64,000 nucleotides of DNA. Origin: Lepiota brunneoincarnata. Lineage: Eukaryota > Basidiomycota > Agaricomycetes > Agaricales > Agaricaceae. Of the stretch, positions 1-13,476 are shown piece by piece. The stretch is from assembly GCA_023014365.1 (NCBI GenBank), contig JAEBUN010000002.1, positions 1,612,001-1,676,000 of the forward strand, in the 5' to 3' direction. A program made the position numbers and the translations under genes. The notes beneath the pieces are model-generated. The model saw nothing but the letters and a program-made list of their open reading frames with translations. It searched no databases and was not told the origin of the DNA. Each line of letters begins with the position of its first letter. The stretch's first letter is position 1.

Positions 1-1264
1 ACGCCTGTTCGTCACGAGTATACCACATTGTTGACCTGATTTTAATGCAACTGTTAGACACCGCAACAACGCTCATAACGAACTCATTGACGTACAGGAA
101 AACAAAGGCGGGTTGGCAAACACATTCAAAGATACCGAGCAGGGTACGGACGATAACAAGACCGGTAAAATTTGTGCATGCGGCCGTGCATGCGAGGACA
201 GCTCCCCAAGCCATTATGCTACCGCCCTCCAGTCTAGCAGCGGAACTTTCGACTGTGAAATAAACCACACACTTGAAAGCTAGATACTTGGCAATCGGTA
301 ATCTTTGTATCAGCCGATTCGTCGGAAACTCCCATAGTAGGCTAGAACCATATCAACTCGGACCACTACGGCTGAAGCAAAAGCCAAGGAGCATACATTG
401 CGATGTAGACTAAAGAGATTTTGGTCAGCCTAGATGGCCAAAAAGGAAAATCCAAGATTGCTTACCACACGTCGTCAGCCAAGCATATTCTTGACCTTTC
501 AGGTGGGCGTCCTCTCGGATGCCCATTATAGAGGCAAAATTGATGGTCCTGCGTCGCATGTCCCTGAACACAGCTAGAATGAGAGATACTGAACGTGCCG
601 CACCCTTTGTCTAAAGTCTGGGCAACTGGCTACGTTGTGAGTGACGCTGCTGCACCATTCTCAGCTACTTACAATATGTAACAACCATGACAGTCTGCCA
701 TTGATTGGTCGGTGAAGGACAGTCGGCAAATACAAGTCTAAAATGAGCGTACGAGTACTCGTTTATGAATCATCCACTGGAGGCGTCGATTGGTTGCTTC
801 ATCTATGATCTTATCCTTTGCAGTGAACGATCCCTGAGCAAGGAACTCGGCGACTTCTGCATCGATACCTCTGTGCGAAACTATTGGGGTCAACTATGAT
901 TGGTAGGTGTGTATGATTCAATATTACCTGCATTATCGTGGATGGACCCACTTTGTAAGGATTGCACTTCCTTTGGAGAGCCTTCGTAGTGCGGAGGTGA
1001 CTGTTCACCGGCCATGGGTAATCTGGAAGACCTGTGCTACCCATTTCGCCACCGCTAGAGGGTGGTGATATGGCATGGGTACGAGGCCCTGTGACCTCGT
1101 GTTGGCGCACGAAAATAAATCATCCGAACGCCGTCTTTCTCCAAGGGCGAATTATTCCGGGGGCATCTGACACTTTGAAGGGAATGAGAACACGGTCCGC
1201 GGGCCGCAAAGGAAGAATATGGCCCAGGTACATAAACCCCGGCCAAAGTCATTGTATTCTTGTG
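1..1264. other. Left flank without a recognisable gene
   Basis: About 1.26 kb before the GH105 start. Only short unconvincing open frames occur on either strand and none carries a motif I recognise. The right part should hold the promoter of the GH105 gene. The left edge may contain the flank of a neighbour outside the window. Confidence 0.4.
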
Positions 1265-2656
1265 ATGTCTTCTAGGGCGATAGACCCACGCAAAACTCGT
1301 GTCTTGACTCTCATCAATAAACTGGTTAATTGTCTCGTGAACATCAAGGACGAAACTGGCGAGTTTCTACTTCGGCTTGAAGATGGTCGAGTTATTGATA
1401 CCAAAGGGTGGAATGATTGGGAAGTAAGTCATACCAGCCCTCACATGCCAAATATCGTTGAACCTCATCTCGGGACATAGTGGACCCATGGAGTAGGTAC
1501 GTGTGGACTGGTGCCTTTACGTACATAGGTGCACTGGAACATTCTAACCGGACCACAGGTCTATATGGATTATTTCGCTTCTTCGAAGTTACCGGGAACA
1601 CGGAGGCATTAAGTATCTGCCTGCGTTGGTTTGAACTCCAGTTTGAGATCGGGACAACAAAGGCAGGGAAACTGGTCCTTGAAGTGTTCTCAGATGCTCA
1701 CTGTAAGTCGTGGACAGAACGTCAATACCATGTCGCCCCTGTTAACGGCGGCATACTTGCACGAGGGTGGTCACCGAAATTATCAAGCGCACCTGGAATC
1801 TTGGGCGGAATGGGTGATGTACGAGATGCCCCGAACAGAAGAATATGGACTTCAGCATATCACCTACTTGGTCGACAATCATCAACAGCTTTGGGATGAT
1901 ACGCTGATGATGACAGTCTTGCCGTTAACAAAAATTGGACTAGTCATGAGAAGGAAAGAGTACGTTGAAGAGGCCAAAAGACAGTTCTTGGTTCAGTAAG
2001 CGATATAAAACGTTCAAAGGGAATTTATATGAATTAGAGCAGTATCAAGTACCTTCAGGACCCTGTAACTGGGCTCTGGTTCCATGGTAAGGTGTTGACC
2101 TGTAGAGCCTGGACTTTTATATATATCCTCCTCAATATTTCCTGCAGGGTGGACCTTTGATGGTCGTCATCATTTTTCTCATACCAGATGGGGTCGCGGA
2201 AATTGTTGGGCTACTATAGCCATTCCGGATTTCATCGAGTTGTTGGGACTTCCTGGAGGCGATGGCTTCCGTGAATACCTGACGTCTACACTCAAGTCTC
2301 AGGTCAACACCTTGGTTCAGTTACAGGACCCAGCGACCGGACTTTGGCACACCATTCTCGACGATCCAGCCAGCTACTTGGAAGCATCCGCCACTGCGGG
2401 CTTTGCTTACGGTATTTTCAAGGCCATACGCCTGAGGCTTCTGCCAAAGGAGGAGAAATATATTAACACGGCAAATAGAGCAATCCAAGCGATAATCGAC
2501 AATATTTCGGAGACGGGAGAGCTAAAGCAGGTTTCGTTTGGGACGCCAGTGTTCAATGACATCGAAAGCTATAAGACGGTCCCGCTTACGAGCATGCCGT
2601 ATGGTCAGAGCCTTGCTCTACTGGCGCTAGCAGAATACTTGAGAACGCTACTTTGA
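1265..2656 (+). CDS. GH105 unsaturated rhamnogalacturonyl hydrolase
   Basis: Six exons (1265-1423, 1481-1496, 1559-1662, 1718-1995, 2043-2086, 2148-2656) join to a 369-residue protein, the usual GH88/GH105 length. Family landmarks appear in order: WEWTHGVGLYGLFRFFE, EIGTTKNVNTMSPLL, WDDTLMM (the YteR-like segment holding the catalytic Asp), FSHTRWGRGNCW and a final LALAEYL. Known enzymes of the family hydrate the unsaturated uronic acid at the non-reducing end of pectin lyase products and release rhamnose-linked fragments; that role here is inference. No signal peptide is visible, so the enzyme is probably intracellular. A 16-nt exon encodes WTHGV. The third intron (1663-1717) must start with GC rather than GT. 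The start is the first in-frame ATG; an extra upstream exon cannot be excluded. Confidence 0.85.
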
Positions 2657-2668
2657 TGTCTTCGTAGT

Positions 2669-4548
2669 TTATGCACGATGTCCAGTAATCGTTACTCGTA
2701 AATGTCGTCCTTGGTGTACGGGAATAAAATAGTCTTTGAATTTGTCGAAATCCTCGGGACTGGAGGGTAATGGTCGGTCGATACGCTCCCCGCTAGCGGG
2801 GGTATAGACTCACCTGGTGTCGTGAATCTCCATGTCCAATCGTCTGAAGATATTACCAAATATAAGGTATAGCTCCGCCCAGGCTAAGCTGCGACCAAGG
2901 TTGACATCAGCAGACTTGAGCCAGAAATTATCGGGTTTACTTTCTGCCAATACACATTCTTGGACCCCTGGAAAATGGAACCAGGAAACGTTCAAGCCCT
3001 CCAGCGTCTGGTTGCAACCACCGTTCTGGAGAGAATGTATTGGGGTCGGGGAATATTGTGCCGTTGCTATGTAGGGCAGTTACACTCATTCCTACGACCG
3101 TCTGTTTCTCGCCATTAGCACCATATGAAACGATCTCAAGAAAACAGTTTGACCTACTCCAGGAGGTATCGCGAAGCCAGCAATCTGACTATCTGGAGTA
3201 TTGACAATCCTCGGTAAGGGAGAAACAAAGCCATGGGATAGTCGCAGGGATTCTTTGATAACAGCAGTCTGTAAGAAGATGCTAGGTGAGAGATTAACAT
3301 GGTTAGATTGGCGGGATAACTCACCAGATAAGGGAGTCGCTGTAGCGCGCGTAGTGGCATTCGCATTCTGCCATCAGGCCAGGTCCTGGTGAGCTCCTGA
3401 ATGAGTTTCTTGCGCACAATAGGACTATTGAGGACGTGAAACGTCCCAACGGTGCAGGTATTTCCGACAGTATCACTTCCTGCCTGTAGAAGTGATAAAG
3501 CTTCGTCGAGAAGCGACTGTCTTGTAGACGGGGACGTTGAAAAGAGTTGTCTATGGAGCGATTGCCGGTATACGATCGATGTCTGTTCGACACCCTCTTT
3601 CATGGTGGAACTCTGGATAGCAGCCGCAACCAACTCATCGACTTGCTGGCGAACAGCGAGATGGGATTGAATGTGATAGTGCAGATAGCCCGCTATCACA
3701 GTAGGGCAGCGGAGCAGGAGCCGGAAGCTCCAAGGGTGAGCCTTGACCAGCCAGAAGAACGACGCGGTTGCCTGTATGGTCGTTAATAGGGAATGAGTGA
3801 AATCTTTTGATCCCAGCGCGCCAATATCTTTTCCGAGGTAGTGGGAGGTGATAACATCAAGCGTGGTGCAGCGAAAGGCAAAAAACATATCAGAGGGACC
3901 ATTATTGAGAGTGAGCTTTTGAATCAGGGTGTCCACCTGCGGAAATCTGAGTCTGCCACATTTTGAACCTGTTCATTTGGTGCACTGACATAAGTTTGGA
4001 TAGTATCTTCGAGTTCAAGGACCGTGCGCCGAGAGAACATTGGACTAAGGATATCTCGTCGGAGCTTGGATCCATGGGGGTCCACAGTGCCAAACGTAGA
4101 GTGGTCAACACCAAAACACTGGTAAAATGTAGGTTCTTTTGGATATCTGCGCATGGAAGAATAGATATCGTTGTATGCTCGGGGGTCATTGAAGTGAAGC
4201 TACATGATCGGGTGAAATTGTGAACAACCTGTGCTAGTAGGGTGAGCGTATACGTACTTCGTTGGGACCTATCCGAACTACAACCCCTGAGGAAGGATGG
4301 GGAAGGGTTTGTGAGCCTCGCGGTTCCCTTGCAACTACCTGACATCACTTACCGTATCGCTTGTGCAGTTTTTTGACTTGATCTAGGAATTCGCCTCCGC
4401 GAATAACTTCATAGTAGGTCTTGTATAGAGAGGTAGCTGCAGCTAGCTTGGGGCCAGGAAACCCAGCGAGCGGGTGATAAAAGATGCGCTTGAGGACGAC
4501 AGAAAACTTGTACAGGAAGAGCAGATGTATAGCCAATAGGAGAAGCAT
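2669..4548 (-). CDS. Cytochrome P450 monooxygenase
   Basis: Eight exons (4353-4548, 4258-4286, 3990-4199, 3325-3936, 3158-3268, 2941-3101, 2814-2888, 2669-2759) give 494 residues in one open frame. The N-terminus MLLLLAIHLLFLYKF is a membrane anchor followed by the proline-rich hinge HPLAGFPGPKLAA. Inner landmarks are an I-helix-like LLQAGSDTVGNT, the ExxR helix IKESLRL, the PERW motif and the heme-binding loop PFSRGPRMCIGRNLAWAEL with its cysteine ligand. This is the fungal class II type, reduced by NADPH-P450 reductase at the ER; the substrate cannot be predicted. The C-terminal LAWAELYLIFGNIFRRL is of the trichodiene-oxygenase-like type. An in-frame stop just upstream makes this ATG the likely start. 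The gene converges on GH105, stops 12 nt apart. No biosynthetic partner lies beside it. Confidence 0.9.
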
Positions 4549-5232
4549 GGGCCAAAGGGTTCGATGTTGTCTCGTTCCAGTGCGATCCACTATAAGAGGG
4601 GGCAGTTGGGCCTGCCAAGAGTCACACACTCATGAAATAGAGCTACAGGACGAGTTATTCAGCAGCATTGTCCAGAATGCAGCCAGCATGCCAGGAAGAC
4701 AGGAGTGTGGGTTCCCAAGGGCACCAGAATTTCCAGAGCCGCCCAACCGAGAGTTGAAGGCGACCAAGAAGACGAATTGGTCATAATTTCCAAGGTATTA
4801 GTGCCACCGGAGGATATTCAAAACCCCACGGGTCTCGGAAGACATCGGGAAACCATGGAAATCCGGATAACAGTGCCAGTGTCAAAAGCTTCAAGTAGAT
4901 GAGGACGTGATACAACGAGAGGCGTTACTGGCTGTCAACCTCCTTCGTTCGCCGAACATCCAGAAGTCCAGGGGCGGAATTCGAGAAACTCAGAGCTTCC
5001 TTTGCCCCTGATCTTCCCCGCTGTCTAAGCGTCCTTCGCATCTCAACGCCTGTAACGATTAGTGTTTGTCGGAAAGGAATTATTTACCGCGATTCTGTAT
5101 GATAAATTGCTCCATTAAAGTTACATACAACTAGTGGTAGATTAATGCACAGGGTCCAATGGATGAAGCGATCTGAGTGTTGCACACGGGGTATAGTCCA
5201 AGTAAGGATATTTACAACTCACGAATACGACA
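4549..5232. other. Intergenic spacer upstream of P450
   Basis: Some 680 bp between the P450 start and the 3' end of the NIPA-type gene. It should hold the P450 promoter and the 3' untranslated region of its neighbour. No coding segment or clear regulatory motif was recognised. Confidence 0.4.
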
Positions 5233-7345
<2,113 letters not shown>

Positions 7346-7433
7346 GGGGAGTGCGCGGAGAAGGTCGTGTGTGAGTTTTATCGTGCAGACAGGGACCTCC
7401 CCTGCGGTAAGCGGGTGGAGGCAAGGGAGAGGA

Positions 7434-9303
7434 ATGAGGATGGGTGACACTTGCGTCACGGGTCTGCACGTCACTTGTTGCGCGCTTCGGCTGCTCGCGG
7501 TGTCTTGTCTCGTACCGCGACGTGTCCAGGCCGCTAATACCCCCCTCTTGCACTCGATTCTTCATGCGTCCCCCGCCATACACAACATACTCTAGAATCT
7601 TTTCCCGTCTACTCTGCGACGTTCACGGCTTCGGACAAGCTCGTCCTTGGTGGAGGTGGAGGTTCGTCAAGACATGGCATAAAAAACAAACTGGTAACGT
7701 GTTGTTTATGTTGCTAGGCGTTTTGATGATTAAACAACACAGTAGCGTCTATACAACGTTGGTGCTCAGAGGTCCATTGACCTGAAATACGAACACGAGG
7801 TTGAGGATGCTCCAACAAGCATGGCAGTCGATACACAGGCAAGCACTTGCCCATTCAGCCCACCACAACAAGATATACTGACTTACTTTAGTCCAACTCT
7901 ATCATATGCGGTATCAACAGCTCGCCCGACAAGATTTTGCAAGGCGAAAATGAGAACTGCCGGGTTTTTGGGATCAAGGACAATGCGTATGTTACGTACG
8001 CAGTCGCATCCAGGGCATCCTCTCATCAGCTCCAGATTTCATCTCAACATTTCCAAGGGCACCCTTCTGGGTGATGAAGACGACTATCAAGTATATATTG
8101 AATTTCAGAGTGTCTTTAGGTTCTAACAGGCGCAACAGAAGGTCACTGTGCTTTCTCCAGACAGAAAACTACTCGCTGTCGCAGGCTGTCATAATGTATG
8201 CCCTCCTTTGGTAGCCTCCAAGGTAGCTCATGGTCGTTGTGTCTGCAGCTATCCCTCCTCTCATTTCCCGGTCTTGCACCTGTGGCTCGGCCCATCCATT
8301 TAGAAAAAGAGATCTACGATGCCACCTTCTCCAGTACGAGTGAAACTGTGTGTCTATGCTGTTTCCCTAACAAGTGAATAATAAATAATGCTGAACCCTT
8401 CGCAACAGCTGATCGTCGCTACAACACACAACCTCTTCGTCTACAGGGTCAGAACAACATCGAAGAAAGGGAGAAACAAAGGCAGGCCCAACAAGCGGTC
8501 ACTAGGCGAAAAACAGGAACCCATGGAGCTTTTGCACTCGATTGATTTACCCAGCAGTGTAGGCGGACCAGGGAACTGCACCTTCCGTTCAGTCAGGTCT
8601 GGTTATATTTTACTGGCGCGAGCTAAGCCGGCCTCTCATTGTTAAGGTTAGATACCATCCATTGGATGATGGTATTATTTACACCATCATCAACACCTTG
8701 CCATCCCGCGCACGCGATCGTAAAACATCATCACGTCAGGGATACATTTCCAAGTGGAACACCCACACATGGACAATAGAGAGACAGCGTAAGCTGGGAG
8801 ACAAGGGTCTGACCGCTTTTGACGTCAGGTCCGTTATGTTTGCCAATCGTTGAACATGACCATGTTATTGATCTACTTTACTAGTTTGGATGGACGATTC
8901 TTGAGTTACGGTTCTTCGGATTTATCCATTGGGATGTTGGACTCGAAAACATTGAGCGTGCGTCACGAATCACTGGAAGTGAAGCCTGACATGTTGACGC
9001 TCTGAATCACATTCCGTAGCCTCTAGTGACAATCCTTAAAGCACATGAATTCCCTCCAACCGTCGTGAAGTTCGATCCAACGACAACGCTACTAGCCTCT
9101 GGGAGTGCGGATAACACGATCCGTATTGTCACCATACCTGACGTAGTTGGAGGTTCTTGTAAGTTTAATAACGCGTCTCCTCGTGCCAACCCCTGACGTA
9201 GCTTACTTGGATAGCCTGGAGCGTAATTATTCTGCTGGTGCTGGCGCTTCTTATCGCTTTGATTGCCCTGGCGGTTCAGAACGGGAGTATCAGGTGGCAA
9301 TGA
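7434..9303 (+). CDS. Sec12/PREB-like guanine nucleotide exchange factor for Sar1
   Basis: A WD40-type beta-propeller with a C-terminal transmembrane helix. Visible landmarks are FPVYSATF, the glycine-rich LVLGGGGGSSRHGIKNKL loop of Sec12/PREB, GENENCRVFGIKD, KVTVLSPDRKLLAVAG, LIVATTHNLFVYRV, LKAHEFPPTVVKFDP, ASGSADNTIRIV and the membrane segment WSVIILLVLALLIALIALAV close to the end. Sec12 sits in the ER membrane and loads GTP on Sar1 to start COPII budding. About a dozen exons are separated by short introns, one of 43 nt (7987-8029) and one starting with GC (7839-7891). The 5' end is uncertain: a 10-nt exon at 7434-7443 plus a 152-nt intron gives a clean frame (MRMESFPVYS), whereas an ATG at 7564 needs one base removed. 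It converges on TAF9. Confidence 0.85.
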
Positions 9304-9438
9304 GGAAGTCGTTAGCCTACATGTACATGGATGCTCATAACTTATATATCTATGCTTATTACCGCCGCGGTCATCGCCCAAGGAACGTGTTATTCCAATA
9401 CATGTCCATGAATATGTGGATTCAAAAGAAGCCACTCG

Positions 9439-10347
9439 CTAGTCATAATCATCCTCCTCCACCAGTTTCCGCTTGACCTCCGTTGCAGAATCTGGAGCCG
9501 TCTGTACCTCCTCCATTCCGTCACTCTCTTCCTCCTCGTCATCACCACCGGCGAAAAGGCCATCTTCCTCTTCACCCGCATCGCTCCCTTCATCCATTCC
9601 TTGCGTCCCTGCCGCCGCCGGTGTACCAAACATCTCAATGTCGGATGGTGTGGCAATTGCGCTAATGGGGAACGGTGCTTCCTCACGGACGGGGTGTGGT
9701 GCGGTAGTAGGTGCTGGTTCCATTTCTTCATCTTCTTCTTGCTCCAATTCTTCCTCTTCTGATTCAGACTCTTCAACCTCTTCAATCTCATCATATATTT
9801 TGACGTCTGGCGGAGGTTTGTTGGGAATGAGATTAAAGTCGACGTTGGTAAGGCATTCGGATTGAGGTGGCAGTCGAACGCCAAAGACTTCTGGTACAGC
9901 AGGTAATTGGACAGCGTTGACTTCCGTAGCCAATGAGAGAATATACTACATTCATCATCGTCAATAATACATCGGGTTTAAGAGAATTAATGAGTGTACC
10001 TCTTTGGGAACACGACCGCCATACTCCCAACCCACGCGTGATTGGACTGCAAGGATCACATCGTCCATTTCAATCTTACTCCCTCTCCCCGCATGTTCAG
10101 CATAAACGCTCGCATCTGTGAGCACCTGCGCAGTATACCTATGCGAAAACTCTAGGAGCTGATGAAGAACGCCTGGTTGTGTGTCCTGGACACTGGGAGT
10201 GGCGGAGAGGAGGAGCGCGATTGCGCGCGCGGTTGATGGGAGATTATCCGCGGGCCGAGAGGATAACGAGACCGTTGTCATTTGGTGTTGCTCAACATGA
10301 AGGACTCGATGCGGAGTTGTCGGTTGTGTGGTCGTGTATGGCAGCAT
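9439..10347 (-). CDS. TAF9: TFIID/SAGA subunit TAF9
   Basis: Two exons (10000-10347 and 9439-9945, 54-nt intron) encode 284 residues. The N-terminal half is a TAF9 histone fold: PSTARAIALLLSATPSVQD, LLEFSHRYTAQVLTDASVYA and IEMDDVILAVQSRVGWEYG. It is followed by the family's extension VFGVRLPPQSECLT. TAF9 pairs with TAF6 in TFIID and SAGA and acts in RNA polymerase II initiation. The second half is a very acidic, probably disordered tail rich in Glu and Asp. The first Met is at 10347, but a start at 10281 (MTTVSLSSRPADNLP) is equally possible and nearer the conserved domain. The gene is divergent from ISU1, about 130 bp away, and convergent with Sec12. Confidence 0.92.
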
Positions 10348-10476
10348 TATTATCAGATAAGATTCTTCACGTGACCAGTGACGGAGCCAATTGGAGCATG
10401 GCACAGCTGTCGCTTTATGACAAAGCCCTGTAATGCGGAGTATCCAACCGGTCTCTTCCACTTCCTTCCACCACAC
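10348..10476. promoter_or_regulatory. Bidirectional TAF9-ISU1 promoter with GATA, E-box and CCAAT motifs
   Basis: The 129 bp between the two divergent starts holds ATCAGATAA at 10352-10360, an exact match to the ATCWGATAA site of fungal iron-repressor GATA factors (SreA/Sre1 type). An E-box CACGTG lies at 10368-10373 and the palindrome CCAATTGG, a CCAAT box on both strands, at 10387-10394. The motifs are seen directly; a regulatory role is inferred. In Aspergillus and some other fungi the CCAAT-binding complex with HapX, and SreA, control iron-using genes. Confidence 0.5.
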
Positions 10477-11214
10477 ATGTTCCGCTCAGCAATTGCCAAA
10501 CCTCTGTTCGCCGCGGCTCGTCCTACTGCCGCACGAGCTGCTACACGTCCTGCTGTTCTTACCCGCCAATACCATGAGAATGTGATTTCCCATTATGAGA
10601 GGCCCCGAAATGTAAGTGTCTAGCCTTCCTGGCTGGTTCTGGGCTGGGGCCCCCTTATCTGATAACCTCTCCTCATATTCTATAGGTGGGCTCCCTGCCA
10701 AAAAATGACATCGATGTTGGCACTGGGCTCGTCGGAGCACCTGCGTACGTTGGTCTTACACCCTACCCCGTCTCCCTCCTCCGGGGGTTAATCCTAGTTA
10801 TTCCTCCAGATGCGGGGACGTTATGAAACTGCAGATTCGTGTTGACGAGAATGGCGTCATTTCCGACGTCAAGTTCAAGACCTTTGGATGCGGAAGCGCC
10901 ATCGCATCTAGCTCATATATGACTGAACGTGTCAAGGGGTTGTCCCTGGAGGATGCAGGAAAGATTAAAAACACAGAAATTGCCAAAGAATTGTGCTTAC
11001 CACCTGTGAAACTCCATTGCTCAAGTATGTCCCCTCAGCCGCAGCTTCCCGCCAATTTACTCATTCTCTTCTAGTGTTGGCTGAGGACGCTATCCGCTCT
11101 GCCATCCGTGATTACCACTCCAAGCAACAAAAGCTCACCCAGTCCCAATCCAGTGGTTTTGTCGAAGTCATACGGCCCTCTAATAGTGAGGTTCTATCCC
11201 CTGCTCAGGCCTGA
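10477..11214 (+). CDS. ISU1: Mitochondrial Fe-S cluster assembly scaffold IscU/Isu1
   Basis: Four exons (10477-10611, 10686-10744, 10810-11024, 11075-11214) encode 182 residues. An Arg/Ala-rich N-terminus ([20 protein letters not shown]) is a mitochondrial presequence. The IscU core follows: [19 protein letters not shown], the first ligand in APACGDVMKL, the second in [12 protein letters not shown], and [16 protein letters not shown] with both the Hsp70-binding LPPVK motif and the third cysteine. All catalytic residues are present. The protein receives sulfur from Nfs1 and iron, builds a [2Fe-2S] cluster and hands it on through Ssq1/Jac1. A tail of about 25 polar residues extends past the usual end of the core. 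The stop lies about 150 bp from the convergent PRP31 stop. Confidence 0.96.
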
Positions 11215-11366
11215 GCGCAAAACACGATAGCCACTATGACTAGATGATACCATCTTATTTTTCACATGTTAACCCCTACTACCTTTTCTTTGCACGGTGT
11301 AATATTATATTTGCATGTCCCCCGAGCTAGTATAGACCCTGATTATTATCAATCTCTAACCAATCT

Positions 11367-13476
11367 TCACACGCCTCTCTGGCCCACAAACGAGAAAGTT
11401 CCTGACCCAAACCACTTTTCGTTTGCCTCCTTGACTCGTTGAGCTGCTGCTGCTCTGTTGGTCAACTCGAAACCTATCAAGCCTCGTCAGATGATAAACT
11501 CGGTGACATGTCATGAAACTTGATACCTTGAGCAGGAGTGACACTTAGTGACGTCGCAGTACCGGACGATTGAGAAGCCTGAGCAGAACGCGTGATTGCC
11601 GCAGTCCTAAGCTTGTTCGCCTTGGATAGCTTCGCTAAAATGGGTGTGAGTAGATGATAAAAATTAAGTACAGCTATCTGGCCACCCCTACCTCGACTCT
11701 TCGCGTCTCCCATACCAGCGCGAACCTTGCCCGTGCCAACTCCAATCATACCAAGACCCTTTGTCTGGTCAAATGCGCCGACTTCTTCCTCAGCTTCGCC
11801 AAAGATCATTCGGTTCTGAAGCTTGCGAAGCTCCGTCTGGGCGTATGCTTCCTTGGCTTTACGAGCTCTATCGCATGTGTGGGCAAAAAGAAAATCAAGT
11901 TTTCTCGAATGAATCTCACCGCTTGCCTCCTCTCCGCTTTTTAGGACCGTCACCTGGTATAGGTAAAGCCTTGACCACTTTGGCCGGGGGCGGGGCGGCG
12001 AGTCGATCGATATGCTTCTCAATTTTGTCTCGCAGAGATTCACCGTATGAGCCTGGAGAAGAAATCAAGAGAATGCCCCGAATGAAGGAACAGGAGGCCA
12101 CTTACCATCGCGACGCTGTCGCTCAAGGTCCATTCGTGCTGCCAGAACACTTTTGGCCCCAATAGTTCGTTGCACTTTTAGTTGGTATTCCGGAGGAGTC
12201 TGTATGACAAGGTCCGACTGGAAGATGAACCCTGTGTGTCGCCGCTGCGTTGCTGTGGAAAAACCTGCAGCAATCTTCTTTTGGGCACCTAGAAGCTGTC
12301 CACGGCATATCAATCTCCGAATGCATACGTAGTACTAGATTGACTAACATGGACATTACACGCCGGCATTTTTGCCAAACCAGCCAGACCTCCTGCAACT
12401 CCTAGCAATTTCGCGGCTGTGGTTGTACCAACAATAGCTGACAGATTGGGTGCAAGTACATTCATTCTTGAGCTGACGTACATGAAAATCTGGAACAAGA
12501 CTTTTTAAGTTGGCCAGACCACCAAAGCGACACAGGGAAGGATATTACCTTTTTACGGGCTTCCTCTAACCTGTCAGCAAGGCCACAGGCCCTTGCGATG
12601 GCGTTCCATTCGTTTTCTGATAACTGCCTACCCGAAGTTGTTGAAGCCGTGACAACAACACTCATGATGATGGCAGGAGGCAAAACACCAGTCAAGTTCA
12701 CTTTTGGTAGATCCTGAATAGTCATCTTAGCAAAACCTAGGGCAATTTGAAAATGAACAGTCCAACCTCGTTGTTGGCTAATGCACGAACAGACCGGATG
12801 TACATTGCAGAGTCTGTAACGAGTTGTTCGAGTTCAGGGAATTTTGGCGCATAATGATCTCGAATAAACTGAAACAAGATTCAAGAAGCTTTCGGAAATG
12901 TAAGTTGGGCAAACCGACCTTGTTAACGATCAATATTTCGTTGTCCACGTCCACAGATAAGTTATTCGCCTGTACGATCACGTTGTATTCGGGATTCAGA
13001 TGGGCGGGGAGAGCCATCTGGGCAGCTGTGGACGGGTTTTCCTGATACCTCTCAATTTCCTGTGCCCGTTGTCAGAAAGAATAATATTGCATCAGGTACC
13101 CCAGGACTTGACTTGCCTTGAGGACATCCACCATGCGCTTGCTACCCTCCAACTTGGCTATCTTGCTCACATCATCGATACTCCCGAGTTCCATTTGCTG
13201 CACATCCTCGGCATCTAGCTCATCAGCAGGCTTCACCCCTCCCTCGAGTACCAAACTCCCAATCACTTGACCTTCATCCCCTTCAACTGCTTCCTCTTCG
13301 CCCTCGGACATCTCCTCGTCTGACTCAAGTGGACCGGCTTTGCGTTTTGGACCAGTACTTGATGATCCTTGCGCAGGAACTGGAGGTGTTGGAGACCCCA
13401 GCTGCTCCTCCTCTTCGTTTTCGTCGCCAGAAAGGCCATCTAAATCGGCTAAGAGTTGGTTCGCGAGACCGCTCAT
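11367..13476 (-). CDS. PRP31: U4/U6 snRNP splicing factor Prp31
   Basis: About nine exons code for a Prp31 homologue of roughly 550 residues. In order: an acidic N-terminus after [15 protein letters not shown]; the NOSIC region with [15 protein letters not shown] and [15 protein letters not shown]; the Nop domain with [41 protein letters not shown] and [17 protein letters not shown]; and the C-terminal [20 protein letters not shown] and [15 protein letters not shown]. Prp31 clamps U4 snRNA with Snu13 and ties U4/U6 to U5 in the tri-snRNP. The first intron (13060-13116) begins with GC in a strong AAG|GCAAGT context, and another is only about 41 nt. The last intron contains an in-frame-looking stop that is removed by splicing. 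It is divergent from the kinase gene across a long spacer. Confidence 0.93.

Noticed and set aside
2810..2995. Apparent loss of the heme cysteine in the P450
   Set aside because: In the long minus-strand open frame the heme loop reads wrongly. Splicing the intron at 2889-2940 and using the right phase gives an intact PFSRGPRMCIGRN motif.
9473..9865. Ser-rich plus-strand frame opposite TAF9
   Set aside because: Mirror image of the acidic GAA/GAG-rich tail of TAF9 on the other strand.
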